From Spirosoma linguale DSM 74 (GTDB lineage: Bacteria; Bacteroidota; Bacteroidia; Cytophagales; Spirosomataceae), in NCBI GenBank assembly GCA_000024525.1, contig CP001769.1:2962001-3026000 (forward strand): DNA of 64,000 nucleotides, given 5' to 3'. The position numbers and the translations under genes are program-made. Positions 18,916 through 27,214 of this stretch are shown here, in pieces. Within the stretch, counting starts at the first letter, position 1. The number at the start of each line of letters is the position of its first letter. The notes under the pieces are model-generated. The model worked only from the letters and a program-made list of their open reading frames with translations. It did not search any database and had not been told where the DNA came from.

Positions 18916-20841
18916 ATGAGAAATCGATTAGCTTACAAAAACCTTCCCTTTTTAATAGGCGCAATTTTCCTTTTTAACAGTTTTAAGGCAGCAAGCCAAT
19001 CGATGAGCCTGAGTTCAAAGGCTGGAGCAAATAAAATTACTTTGTCTTTGACCAAAAATGGAGAATTGCATTATCAGGTAACCCGCCGAGGTAAACCCAT
19101 AATTACCGACTCTCCGCTCGGCCTAAGCTGCGACGAGCAGAATTTTACGTCTGGACTCTCAGTCGTTCGCGTTTCACCCATTGACGTAAGAAGAGAGAAA
19201 TACGACCTGAAGGTGGGGAACGTCAAAACGATAAATCATGTCCTTGAAACCAAGAGTGTAACATTTAAAAATAAGTCGGGCGCGCTCATGATCATTGATC
19301 TGGTCACCGGCGATGAGGGCGTTGCTTTCCGCTACCGTTTCCCGGATCAGGACAGAAAAATACGGGTGATTAACAATGAGATTACAGGATTTCATATTGA
19401 AAAAAATGCCAGGGGTTGGTTGCAGCCTTATAATAAAGCGGGAAAGGTCACCCCGGGCTACGAAGATTTTTACTTTAATATACACCCAGGCGACTCAATC
19501 CGTAATCCCCGTAACCCGTCTGTGGGGTGGTGTATGCCAGCCCTGTTTCAGGTAAATGATAGCAAAAACTGGGTTCTACTCGCGGAGTCCGGAACGGATG
19601 GTTCGTATCCGGGTTGTCATTTACAACCCGACTCCAGGGGTGGGCTGTACAAAATTGCCTTTGCTGAAAAAGACGAAAAATACAACCTTCCCCTGAGCGA
19701 AAACAATCATCCAACATCCAGTCTTCCCTGGGCTATGCCCTGGCGGGTGATCATCATTGGCGACCAGGCCGGGGACATACTGCTGTCTACCCTCATTACG
19801 GATTTGGCTCCTGCCTCTAAAATCGACGATACATCCTGGATCGAACCGGGAAAAGCCACCTGGTCATGGTGGTCCCATCCCGAAGATCATACCCCTGACA
19901 TGTATAACCAATTCACGGATCTTGCTGCTTCGTTCGGGTTTGGCTACACGCTGTTTGATGCAGGCTGGGAGAAAGCCAACTCAGAAGGGGGCATCATTGC
20001 CAAGGCTACTTCCAGAGGAGTTAAACCCATGGTGTGGGGCTATTCGGCAGCGTATTTCGATCCGGAAAAACGAAGAAAGCGGTTTAAAGAATTGGCAGAT
20101 ATGGGCGTGAAAGGGGTCAAAATAGATTTTTGGTGCTCAGACCGGCAGGAGGTGATGGCCTGCTTCCCCTCACTTTTTGAGGATGCTGCGAAAGAGCATT
20201 TACTGATCAACCTTCATGGTACTACCGTTCCAAGAGGCTGGCATCGGACATGGCCAAATTTCATGACAGCCGAAGCAGTTCTGGGTACGGAACACTATTT
20301 TTACGAATCCCGATATCCGGATAAAGCCGCCGAGCAGAATACCGTACTGCCATTCACCAGAAATGTAGCTGGCCCTACAGACTACACACCGTTTGCACTA
20401 ACCATTCGAAAATACCCCCGGTTGAACACGGCGGTTCATGAGCTTGCAACGGCGATGATCTATACGTCGGGAATTATCCATTTTGCGGATTCAAAAGAAA
20501 TCTTTGAATCCCTGCCTGTATCGGTCCGGGATTTATTAAAAGACATGCCGGCAACCTGGGATAAAACGGAAAGTATTGTAGCTCAACCGGGTGAACAGAT
20601 TATACTCTCTCGTCAGAAAGACCGACTTTCTTACATTGTCGGAATAAATGGTACGGATAACGTAGTACCGGTTAAACTGAATCTGGCCAGGTATGCAAAA
20701 GGCTTTTCTAAATTTAGAATCATCAAGGAAGGCCAGGATCCATTGATGACGTTTAAAACGGAAACGTACCCAATTACGTCTACCTGGCAGTACACGTTTG
20801 CTCCCAAAGGAGGCTTTATCATCCAGTTCATAAATGAGTAA
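18916..20841 (+). CDS. Glycoside hydrolase family 97 (alpha-galactosidase/alpha-glucosidase type)
   Basis: I choose the ATG at 18916 (641 aa) because it opens a signal peptide (MRNRLAYKNL, then PFLIGAIFLFNSF, ending near AAS); the frame is open 10 codons further. Residues ~30-290 form the beta-supersandwich of GH97. The TIM barrel follows with TWSWWSHPEDH, GYTLFDAGWEK and GVKIDFWCSD. The Asp in VKIDFW sits where retaining GH97 alpha-galactosidases have their nucleophile, and Glu in TAEAVLG fits the acid/base. This suggests the retaining subgroup (inference from motif position). A periplasmic exo-glycosidase, with a hairpin 7 bp after the stop. Confidence 0.9.
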   Translation: MRNRLAYKNLPFLIGAIFLFNSFKAASQSMSLSSKAGANKITLSLTKNGELHYQVTRRGKPIITDSPLGLSCDEQNFTSGLSVVRVSPIDVRREKYDLKVGNVKTINHVLETKSVTFKNKSGALMIIDLVTGDEGVAFRYRFPDQDRKIRVINNEITGFHIEKNARGWLQPYNKAGKVTPGYEDFYFNIHPGDSIRNPRNPSVGWCMPALFQVNDSKNWVLLAESGTDGSYPGCHLQPDSRGGLYKIAFAEKDEKYNLPLSENNHPTSSLPWAMPWRVIIIGDQAGDILLSTLITDLAPASKIDDTSWIEPGKATWSWWSHPEDHTPDMYNQFTDLAASFGFGYTLFDAGWEKANSEGGIIAKATSRGVKPMVWGYSAAYFDPEKRRKRFKELADMGVKGVKIDFWCSDRQEVMACFPSLFEDAAKEHLLINLHGTTVPRGWHRTWPNFMTAEAVLGTEHYFYESRYPDKAAEQNTVLPFTRNVAGPTDYTPFALTIRKYPRLNTAVHELATAMIYTSGIIHFADSKEIFESLPVSVRDLLKDMPATWDKTESIVAQPGEQIILSRQKDRLSYIVGINGTDNVVPVKLNLARYAKGFSKFRIIKEGQDPLMTFKTETYPITSTWQYTFAPKGGFIIQFINE

Positions 20842-20847
20842 GGTAGG

Positions 20848-20870
20848 GCGAAGTAGATAGCCTACTTCGC
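20848..20870. terminator. Hairpin between the convergent GH97 and GntP genes
   Basis: GCGAAGTAG, five bases, CTACTTCGC: a perfect 9-bp stem 7 bp beyond the GH97 stop. No T-run follows on the plus strand, so terminator function is likely from position but not proven by form. Confidence 0.45.
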
Positions 20871-20953
20871 TCAGACGCTCCTTTAAACGAGATTTAGGTG
20901 TTCAGCTGCAAGTAGCCAGTGGTTTATGAGGGCTATTTCTGACGACCCACCGT

Positions 20954-22270
20954 TTACACGACAAGATTCAGCGCCAGTACGCCCAGCAATCCCACAATGG
21001 ATACAATCGTTTCCATGAGCGACCACGTCCGGATCGTTTGGCCGATGGTCAGGTTAAAATACTCTTTGAAGAGCCAGAAACCCCCGTCGTTGATGTGCGA
21101 AAACATAAGACTTCCGGAGCCGATGGCCAGTACCATCAGTTCGGGTTTGATGGCCTGCGACTGAATCAGCGGGAGAATAATACCCACCGTTGTCAGCCCG
21201 GCAACGGTGGCCGAACCCACACAAACCCGAATGAAAGCGGCAATCCCCCAGCCCAGTAATAAAGGGGGAATGGCGGCATCGGCCAGAAGGCTACCGATGT
21301 ATTTACTCGTTCCGCTATCACTAAAAACCTGCTTCAACGCCCCCGCTCCAGCAATAACCAATAAAATAGGGGCCACTGCCTTAACAGCCTCCTCCAGATC
21401 TTTCGTGATGGCCTTCATGCTCAAGCCCTGCCGGATGCCTAATGCATACATGGCCACCAGTACCGACAATAACATGCCGATATAGGGCTCAGCCATCAGC
21501 GTAACGATTGTCTTCAGCGGTGATTCGGCTGGTAACGCATTTTTCAAAGGCCCGAACGTTGTCAGTAAAAGCACAGGTAACAACGCTACAAAAAAGCTGA
21601 TTCCAGCCCCCGGCAATTTATCACTGGGTATTTCGCGTGTGTTGAACAGTTCCCGGTTAGGCGTTGCCTTAACGTTTACCAGGGTTTTTCCGAACAGGGG
21701 TCCGGCAATGACAATAGCAGGAATAGCTACGATTATGCCGTAAATAAGCGTTTGCCCAATGTTGGCATTCAACTGACCCGCCACGGCCGAGGGCGATGGA
21801 TGCGGGGGGAGGTAGCCATGCGCAACAGACAATGCTGACAGCATTGGTACGGCAACCGACATTAAGGGCAACCGCGACGAAGCGGCAATGGTAAAAATAA
21901 GCGGCACAACAATAATGAAACCAGCATTATAGAACAGAGGAATCCCGATCACAAAACCAGCCAGCGCCAGCCCCCAACGTATATTTTTGATCCCAAACCA
22001 GCCAATCAGTACGTCAGTGATGCGTCGGGCAGCTCCGCTTTCGGCAACTAACCGCCCCAGCATAGCCCCAAAACCGATAATCAGCACCAGTTCACCAAGC
22101 GTACCGCCAATGCCTGACTGTATGGATTTACCAACCGCAACAACGTCCATTCCGGAGGCAAGGCCGATACCAAGGGATACAATAACAAAAGAAATAAACG
22201 TATCTAAACGAACAAAAGCGACGAGAAGAACAAGGGTTAAAATACCAACTAAGGTTAAAATCAGGGGCAT
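20954..22270 (-). CDS. GntP-family gluconate/organic-acid:H+ symporter
   Basis: 438 aa with about twelve hydrophobic segments (LILTLVGILTLVLLVAFV; ELVLIIGFGAMLGRLV; WGLALAGFVIGIPLFYNAGF; and so on). Conserved phrases are GIPLFYNAGFIIVVPLIF, LSVAHGYLPPHPSPSAVA and FSHINDGGFWLFKEYFNL, characteristic of GntP/GntT gluconate permeases. It imports gluconate or a related sugar acid with protons. It starts 14 bp after the mcrC-like stop on the same strand, an odd pairing. No gluconate kinase or other sugar-acid enzyme is adjacent. Confidence 0.93.
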   Translation of the reverse strand: MPLILTLVGILTLVLLVAFVRLDTFISFVIVSLGIGLASGMDVVAVGKSIQSGIGGTLGELVLIIGFGAMLGRLVAESGAARRITDVLIGWFGIKNIRWGLALAGFVIGIPLFYNAGFIIVVPLIFTIAASSRLPLMSVAVPMLSALSVAHGYLPPHPSPSAVAGQLNANIGQTLIYGIIVAIPAIVIAGPLFGKTLVNVKATPNRELFNTREIPSDKLPGAGISFFVALLPVLLLTTFGPLKNALPAESPLKTIVTLMAEPYIGMLLSVLVAMYALGIRQGLSMKAITKDLEEAVKAVAPILLVIAGAGALKQVFSDSGTSKYIGSLLADAAIPPLLLGWGIAAFIRVCVGSATVAGLTTVGIILPLIQSQAIKPELMVLAIGSGSLMFSHINDGGFWLFKEYFNLTIGQTIRTWSLMETIVSIVGLLGVLALNLVV

Positions 22271-22284
22271 GATGGTAGTTGTAG

Positions 22285-23571
22285 TTAGAACGACAAAGCG
22301 TACAGGGCTAATTTTTCTACTTCATTAGCCAGCGAATTGGTCACATCAAAAGGAACGACGTGCAAGCGGGTGGTAGCATCGTACGCAAACACCGCTAAGG
22401 GCTCACGGAAGGTCGAATTCGCCGGATAAAGTAAAAAAAGATCGTTGGCAGCATACTTTTTCCCGTACGCATACACTTGATACATATCTGCCTGGTCAAT
22501 ACCATAACTGGCAGTGCGCGGAGACGTATCCAGAGACAATCCATTAACCTGTTTCCATTTGGTATCCATAACAAACGTTCGATCCTGATGCCGGATAATA
22601 ATGTCTGGCCGCAGTTTAAACCGGGGCGCGCCCACATGTTCATCAACCAAATGGGCAGATGACTCCTGCACGCTGATCCGGTCGGCACTTGGCCAATAGG
22701 CCCGGATGCCGTGGGCAACGTAGTCTTCAAACACCCGCTCCATAGGAAACAGCAGTGCTATACTTTCTTTATCACCCCTTTTTACGCCTGGCCCCTGCCC
22801 CATCAGTAGCATTTCGGCCCAGCCCAGAGCTGTTTCATACCGCATAAACAATCGGTTACTACGCCGAACCGCCATCAAATCTGATCGTACATCGTCAGAC
22901 AATGCTACCTCTTCCAAAACCGACAGCAGCTGATGGATTCGTCGTTTATTAGCCTGATCCGTCGTTTTTGCGTGTATAGCGACCAGGGCCGTTTTTAGAA
23001 TTCGATTGGGCGGTACACTAGCGGTCAGAGTATCGTAAACTACCGCTAATCGTTCGGCGTGGCAGGCATTGTCCCGCTGCTGACGAGCGGCCTGAAATCT
23101 GCCCTTCCAGAACCGCTCATTACCTTCCACCGTTACATAAGCCCGCTGGATTCCCTGCTGAGCCAACGCGTCTACTGTATCCAGAAAAGCGGTAATGAAT
23201 ACCTCCCACAAAGGGATTCTGACAGCCCGGCTATGTGCAGTACGCAACGTCCTGAACGGACTATTTCGCAGGTGCCGAAGCATGGAGAGCAACAGAGGAC
23301 GGGTATTCGACTGCTGGTCAATTTTGGGTAAAATCTCTAGTCGACTTCCATCGGGCAGGGTCAGCAAGCCTACATAATTATGCACACGGATGTACTCACG
23401 CCCTTTGTGAACCATAAACGTAAACAAGCCTTCTGCCTGCTCATTGTCAATGGTAAACTGGCGTAAGGCACGAAAAACCGAGTCAGGCACTACTACCCCA
23501 CCCATTGGCGGTTCAGGTGAGTGCTGTGCATTACCAACAAGTCGGTTCTCAAAGATTAAAAATTCGGGCAT
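22285..23571 (-). CDS. McrC-family restriction nuclease subunit without a neighbouring McrB
   Basis: 428 aa. The N-terminal ~150 residues form the McrC beta-rich domain (GLFTFMVHKGREYIRVHNYVG, RLEILPKI). The C-terminal nuclease has the PD-(D/E)xK set: Glu279 in MERVFEDYV, Asp323 in LRPDIII, Asp336 and Lys338 in VMDTKWK. In McrBC the McrB GTPase recognises modified DNA and McrC cuts. No McrB or other AAA+ GTPase lies on either side: the upstream gene is an FG-GAP lipoprotein 18 bp away and the downstream gene is a permease. It is therefore solitary here, either an orphan or working with a distant partner. Catalytic residues are intact, so it is not obviously a pseudogene. Confidence 0.85.
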   Translation of the reverse strand: MPEFLIFENRLVGNAQHSPEPPMGGVVVPDSVFRALRQFTIDNEQAEGLFTFMVHKGREYIRVHNYVGLLTLPDGSRLEILPKIDQQSNTRPLLLSMLRHLRNSPFRTLRTAHSRAVRIPLWEVFITAFLDTVDALAQQGIQRAYVTVEGNERFWKGRFQAARQQRDNACHAERLAVVYDTLTASVPPNRILKTALVAIHAKTTDQANKRRIHQLLSVLEEVALSDDVRSDLMAVRRSNRLFMRYETALGWAEMLLMGQGPGVKRGDKESIALLFPMERVFEDYVAHGIRAYWPSADRISVQESSAHLVDEHVGAPRFKLRPDIIIRHQDRTFVMDTKWKQVNGLSLDTSPRTASYGIDQADMYQVYAYGKKYAANDLFLLYPANSTFREPLAVFAYDATTRLHVVPFDVTNSLANEVEKLALYALSF

Positions 23572-23589
23572 AACATCGGTCCGACATGC

Positions 23590-26500
23590 TTATTTGGTCC
23601 CAGCCATTCGGTACGCCTGCACAGCCTGCTGGTTAACCCCAAAGACGAATGTGCGGTCGCTGTCGACGGTTACTATACTCCGTACGTCACCAGTCAACTT
23701 AAAACCTGAACGTGGTTGCGGCACCACTTGAAAACCACCCTTCCCATCACCCTGAAGCAGCAGTCCGGGGTTCGCTTCCGAGCGCCCAAAGCGCAACCGG
23801 GCCTGTCTGGCATTACCGCATAACAGCAGGTCTTTCCGGCCATCGTGATTGAAATCCAGGGCGGTTAGTGCAAACACTGGTGATGCCTGTGCCGCCAGCG
23901 GAAGTGTCTTTTCAACCAGCTTTCCGCCAGCGCTGCTAACAAAGCAACTTGTCGTCAACTGATTAGCTGTCAATTTATTGGCTCCCGACAACTCCGACTC
24001 CGTGAATACGTCTGTCAGGGTAGCGTTTGAATAACTTTCGAAATTGGTAAACCGGTGACGAAGTATCCCTAATTGATCCAGTAGTTCATCGCGGGTAGCG
24101 TGGGGGTAGCTTTTGCCCTGTATGTAGAAACAAAGAATTGGGTCTACTTTACCATTATTGTCGAAGTCCTTGTAAATAAGCTCGGCGGGTTCTTTATCGC
24201 TGGCGTGGCATTGCGTATTAAGTCCCAGATTACCGATCACCAGGTCGGGCTTGCCGTCTCCATTTATATCATTCACCAGCAGCTTGTTCCACCAGCCCCG
24301 GTATTCTTTTTCGAAATACGTTTTTGTCTGGTCGGTTAATTGAGTGGAGTTGCCCCCTTTTTCCATGCCAAGTACGGTTATCGGCATCCACTCACCAACG
24401 ATAACCAGTTCAGGTTTCCGGTCACCGTTGAGGTCGGTCCAGGCGGCATCGGTAACCATACCAATCGTTGCGAGCATAGGAGCCAGTTGAGCCGTTTGAT
24501 CTGTAAACCTGGGTTGGCCGTCCGGTCCTTTCCCGGCATTAACGAGCAGGTAACTCCGGGGTGTTTCAGGGTAACGGCCCGGCACAACGCGCCCGCCGAC
24601 GAATACATCCGGGCGACCATCGCCGTTAACGTCAGCTACCCGCACACAACCAGAGCTGGTTTGCATGGCAGGTAGAGCGTTCGGGCTTTTGGTAAATTTG
24701 CCCTTACCGTCGTTCAGGTATAAGCGATCCAGCAACCGTACATCGTCGCTAATCTCCAGATCGGCATACCCGCCACTGCACACATATAAGTCAGGAAAAC
24801 CATCGGCATTGGCATCGAAGAAAGCCGCATCAACATTGTTGCTCAGTTTATCTGCTTCGAAAGCAGGCTGTGTCAGTCGGCTAAACTGCCCGGAAGGTTG
24901 CTGAATAAATAAAGCTCCAGCCTCTCCACTGCTTCCTCCGGCGTAAATATCCTCGCGACCGTCGCCATTCACATCGGCTTTAACCAGGCAAGGCCCGCTG
25001 AACGACTGGGCGTTCACCAGGAGGGGCTGTCGTTTAAAATCGTTTATTCGCTTGGCCGGATCGACAAAGACTACCGGCGATTTCACTTCCTGAAATAAGG
25101 TTGGTGCCGTTATCGGGTTTTTAAATAGCGTAACGGCATCTTTCTCGTCCAGTTTCAGCAGTTGATCGGCTTTAACGCCCGTCAGCAGTTGCTGTTTACC
25201 CGTTGGCCACACAATGCGCAGCGAATCGATGAGCGCGTCGGTTCCCAGACCAAAGTGCAAACGGGGTGACATACTCGACTGATACCCACGTGTAGGCATC
25301 TGCTCCAGAAACTGTTGTTTACCTTTTCGATACAGCGTTACTTTTGTGCCCAAGCCCTGGGTGTTGCTCCGCCCGCCCGTCAATTGAATAGCCAGGTAAT
25401 GGTGGTTACGCACCGTATTTGCTTCGTTTTTAAAGACAAAAGCCGGTTGGTTGGTATTGTTGACAATCAGGTCCAGATCGCCATCGTTGTCGAGATCAGC
25501 ATAAGCGGCACCAGTGCTGTTTGAGGTTTGCGTTAATCCCCAGTCGGCTCCAACATTGGCAAACGTAACCTCATCCCCCGGCTCGCTGCCCCGATTGCGG
25601 AACATGTAGTTCATAACGTTGGAAGAGGGTATGCGGTGAACCAGTTCGAGCACATCTTCACGACGGAAGTTGGCTGGCCGGTTCTGCATATAGTCCGTCA
25701 TGAACTTAAGAAAGTCCAGATTTGTATAATCGCGAACATAGCCGTTGGTAACATACAGGTCTTTCCATCCGTCATTATCATAATCGGCGAACAACGGCGA
25801 CCAGCTCCAATCGGTGTTGGAGATACCGGCTAACTGGCCTGTCTCACTGAAAAGTGGAGCGGCTGCCGCAGATGAACTCCCCTTTGTTTGCTGGCCCGAA
25901 CCAATTACTCCTTCATTGATCTGGAGCATATTACGCATATGCTGGTAATGAAACCCTGACTGAACACTCAGATCAAATTTTTCGTAATTATCGGGAGCCA
26001 TTAACAGTTTCTGCCGCCGGTTATCTTCGGGCAGCATGTCGAGGGTGAATATGTCTGGGCGGGAATCGTTATTAATGTCAACCACGGCATTACCCATTGA
26101 AAAATTAGAGGTATGCCCAATACTGGTTTTCAGGTGATTGGTGAACACCGGACCGCCAGACCGTCCTCCCTGATTGTTTATGTAGAGATAATCGGGAACG
26201 CCATAATCGTTGGAGATATACAAATCGGGCCAGCCATCCCCGTTGATATCCGATACGCCGATACCTAATCCATATGTCAATACCGAACTGCTCAGTCCCG
26301 ACTTTTCGGTGATATCCTCAAATCGATTGCCCGTATTCTTAAATAACCGAACGCCGATTTCAGGATTAGGCTGTTTCATAATAGCCGCCGTTGCATCCGG
26401 GTCGAGGATGGGGAGTAACCGCGGATTATGGTTAAGCAGAAACAGGTCGAGATCACCATCTAGATCGTAATCAAAAAAAGCCCCCTGCGTACTTTGTTCG

Positions 26501-27072
26501 GGTTTATCAAGCCCATACTGTGCAGTCTGGTCAGAAAAATGGGGAACTCCCTGCGCATCTGCCCCTTCGTTGATAAACAGTTGGGGAATGCGTTTATGCG
26601 GTGGCAAACTTCCAGAATAACAAACAAAAATATCCAGCTTACCATCGCCGTTTACATCGGCCATAGAGACGCCCGTTCGCCAGGGGCCTTCTCGTCCGGC
26701 TACGCCCGCTGTGGCGGTGACGTCCGAAAATTTCATCCCCCCTTTGTTAATGTACAACTGGTTAGGAACCATGTTGCCGCTAAAGTAAATGTCTTCAAGC
26801 CCATCACCGTTTAAGTCACCTACTGCAACACCACCCCCATTGTAGAAGTATTCGTACATCAACACGTTTGTGTTGAGGCCTTCGGTCAGGTTATTGGCAA
26901 AGGTAATACCGGTTTGTTCGGGGGTTAGAGAGGTGAAGAGTGGTGGGCCATCCTTATTCGTTGTCTCCTCGCTTGACTTCGACTGATTACACCCGGTTAT
27001 TGAAATGAGGCTGGTTAGCGCAAGTAGATACGTAATCGTTTTCACGAAATCCGTTTTTTTAAGAATTGACAT
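23590..27072 (-). CDS. Large lipoprotein with FG-GAP/VCBS repeats and ASPIC/UnbV domain
   Basis: From the ATG at 27072 the protein is 1160 aa and begins MSILKKTDFVKTITYLLALT with lipobox SITGC, so it is an exported lipoprotein; upstream in-frame codons to 27132 are not signal-like. At least ten calcium-loop motifs of the type DLNGDGLEDIY, DVNGDGKLDIF, DYDNDGWKDLY and DLDNDGDLDLI mark FG-GAP/VCBS beta-propeller repeats. Around residues 580-660 lies an ASPIC/UnbV domain (YLAIQLTGGRSNTQGLGTKVTLY; SPRLHFGLG). Proteins of this layout are common in Bacteroidota next to SusC/SusD pairs and are thought to bind or process surface glycans or proteins; the activity is unknown. The SusCD operon terminator precedes it, so it has its own promoter. 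McrC follows 18 bp after its stop. Confidence 0.88.
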   Translation of the reverse strand: MSILKKTDFVKTITYLLALTSLISITGCNQSKSSEETTNKDGPPLFTSLTPEQTGITFANNLTEGLNTNVLMYEYFYNGGGVAVGDLNGDGLEDIYFSGNMVPNQLYINKGGMKFSDVTATAGVAGREGPWRTGVSMADVNGDGKLDIFVCYSGSLPPHKRIPQLFINEGADAQGVPHFSDQTAQYGLDKPEQSTQGAFFDYDLDGDLDLFLLNHNPRLLPILDPDATAAIMKQPNPEIGVRLFKNTGNRFEDITEKSGLSSSVLTYGLGIGVSDINGDGWPDLYISNDYGVPDYLYINNQGGRSGGPVFTNHLKTSIGHTSNFSMGNAVVDINNDSRPDIFTLDMLPEDNRRQKLLMAPDNYEKFDLSVQSGFHYQHMRNMLQINEGVIGSGQQTKGSSSAAAAPLFSETGQLAGISNTDWSWSPLFADYDNDGWKDLYVTNGYVRDYTNLDFLKFMTDYMQNRPANFRREDVLELVHRIPSSNVMNYMFRNRGSEPGDEVTFANVGADWGLTQTSNSTGAAYADLDNDGDLDLIVNNTNQPAFVFKNEANTVRNHHYLAIQLTGGRSNTQGLGTKVTLYRKGKQQFLEQMPTRGYQSSMSPRLHFGLGTDALIDSLRIVWPTGKQQLLTGVKADQLLKLDEKDAVTLFKNPITAPTLFQEVKSPVVFVDPAKRINDFKRQPLLVNAQSFSGPCLVKADVNGDGREDIYAGGSSGEAGALFIQQPSGQFSRLTQPAFEADKLSNNVDAAFFDANADGFPDLYVCSGGYADLEISDDVRLLDRLYLNDGKGKFTKSPNALPAMQTSSGCVRVADVNGDGRPDVFVGGRVVPGRYPETPRSYLLVNAGKGPDGQPRFTDQTAQLAPMLATIGMVTDAAWTDLNGDRKPELVIVGEWMPITVLGMEKGGNSTQLTDQTKTYFEKEYRGWWNKLLVNDINGDGKPDLVIGNLGLNTQCHASDKEPAELIYKDFDNNGKVDPILCFYIQGKSYPHATRDELLDQLGILRHRFTNFESYSNATLTDVFTESELSGANKLTANQLTTSCFVSSAGGKLVEKTLPLAAQASPVFALTALDFNHDGRKDLLLCGNARQARLRFGRSEANPGLLLQGDGKGGFQVVPQPRSGFKLTGDVRSIVTVDSDRTFVFGVNQQAVQAYRMAGTK

Positions 27073-27151
27073 GGTCAAAAAGTTACAGTCGCGGGTGGTG
27101 CTTTTCATAGAAGAGCAGGCAATGAAACCCAAAATTCTATAAAAATAAACT

Positions 27152-27187
27152 AAAAAATGCCAGCACCCGAGAGTACTGGCATTTTTT
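27152..27187 (-). terminator. Terminator of the first SusC-SusD operon
   Basis: A perfect 12-bp stem (AAAAAATGCCAG / CTGGCATTTTTT) with a 12-base loop, 28 bp past the SusD stop and ending in six T on the minus strand. It separates the SusCD operon from the FG-GAP lipoprotein gene. Confidence 0.9.
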
Positions 27188-27214
27188 GTATTCGAGTTGG
27201 TTTAAAGGCTGTTA

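Noticed and set aside
18711..18977. 88-codon plus-strand frame before the GH97 gene
   Set aside because: Overlaps the GH97 signal peptide in another frame, and has no recognisable domain.
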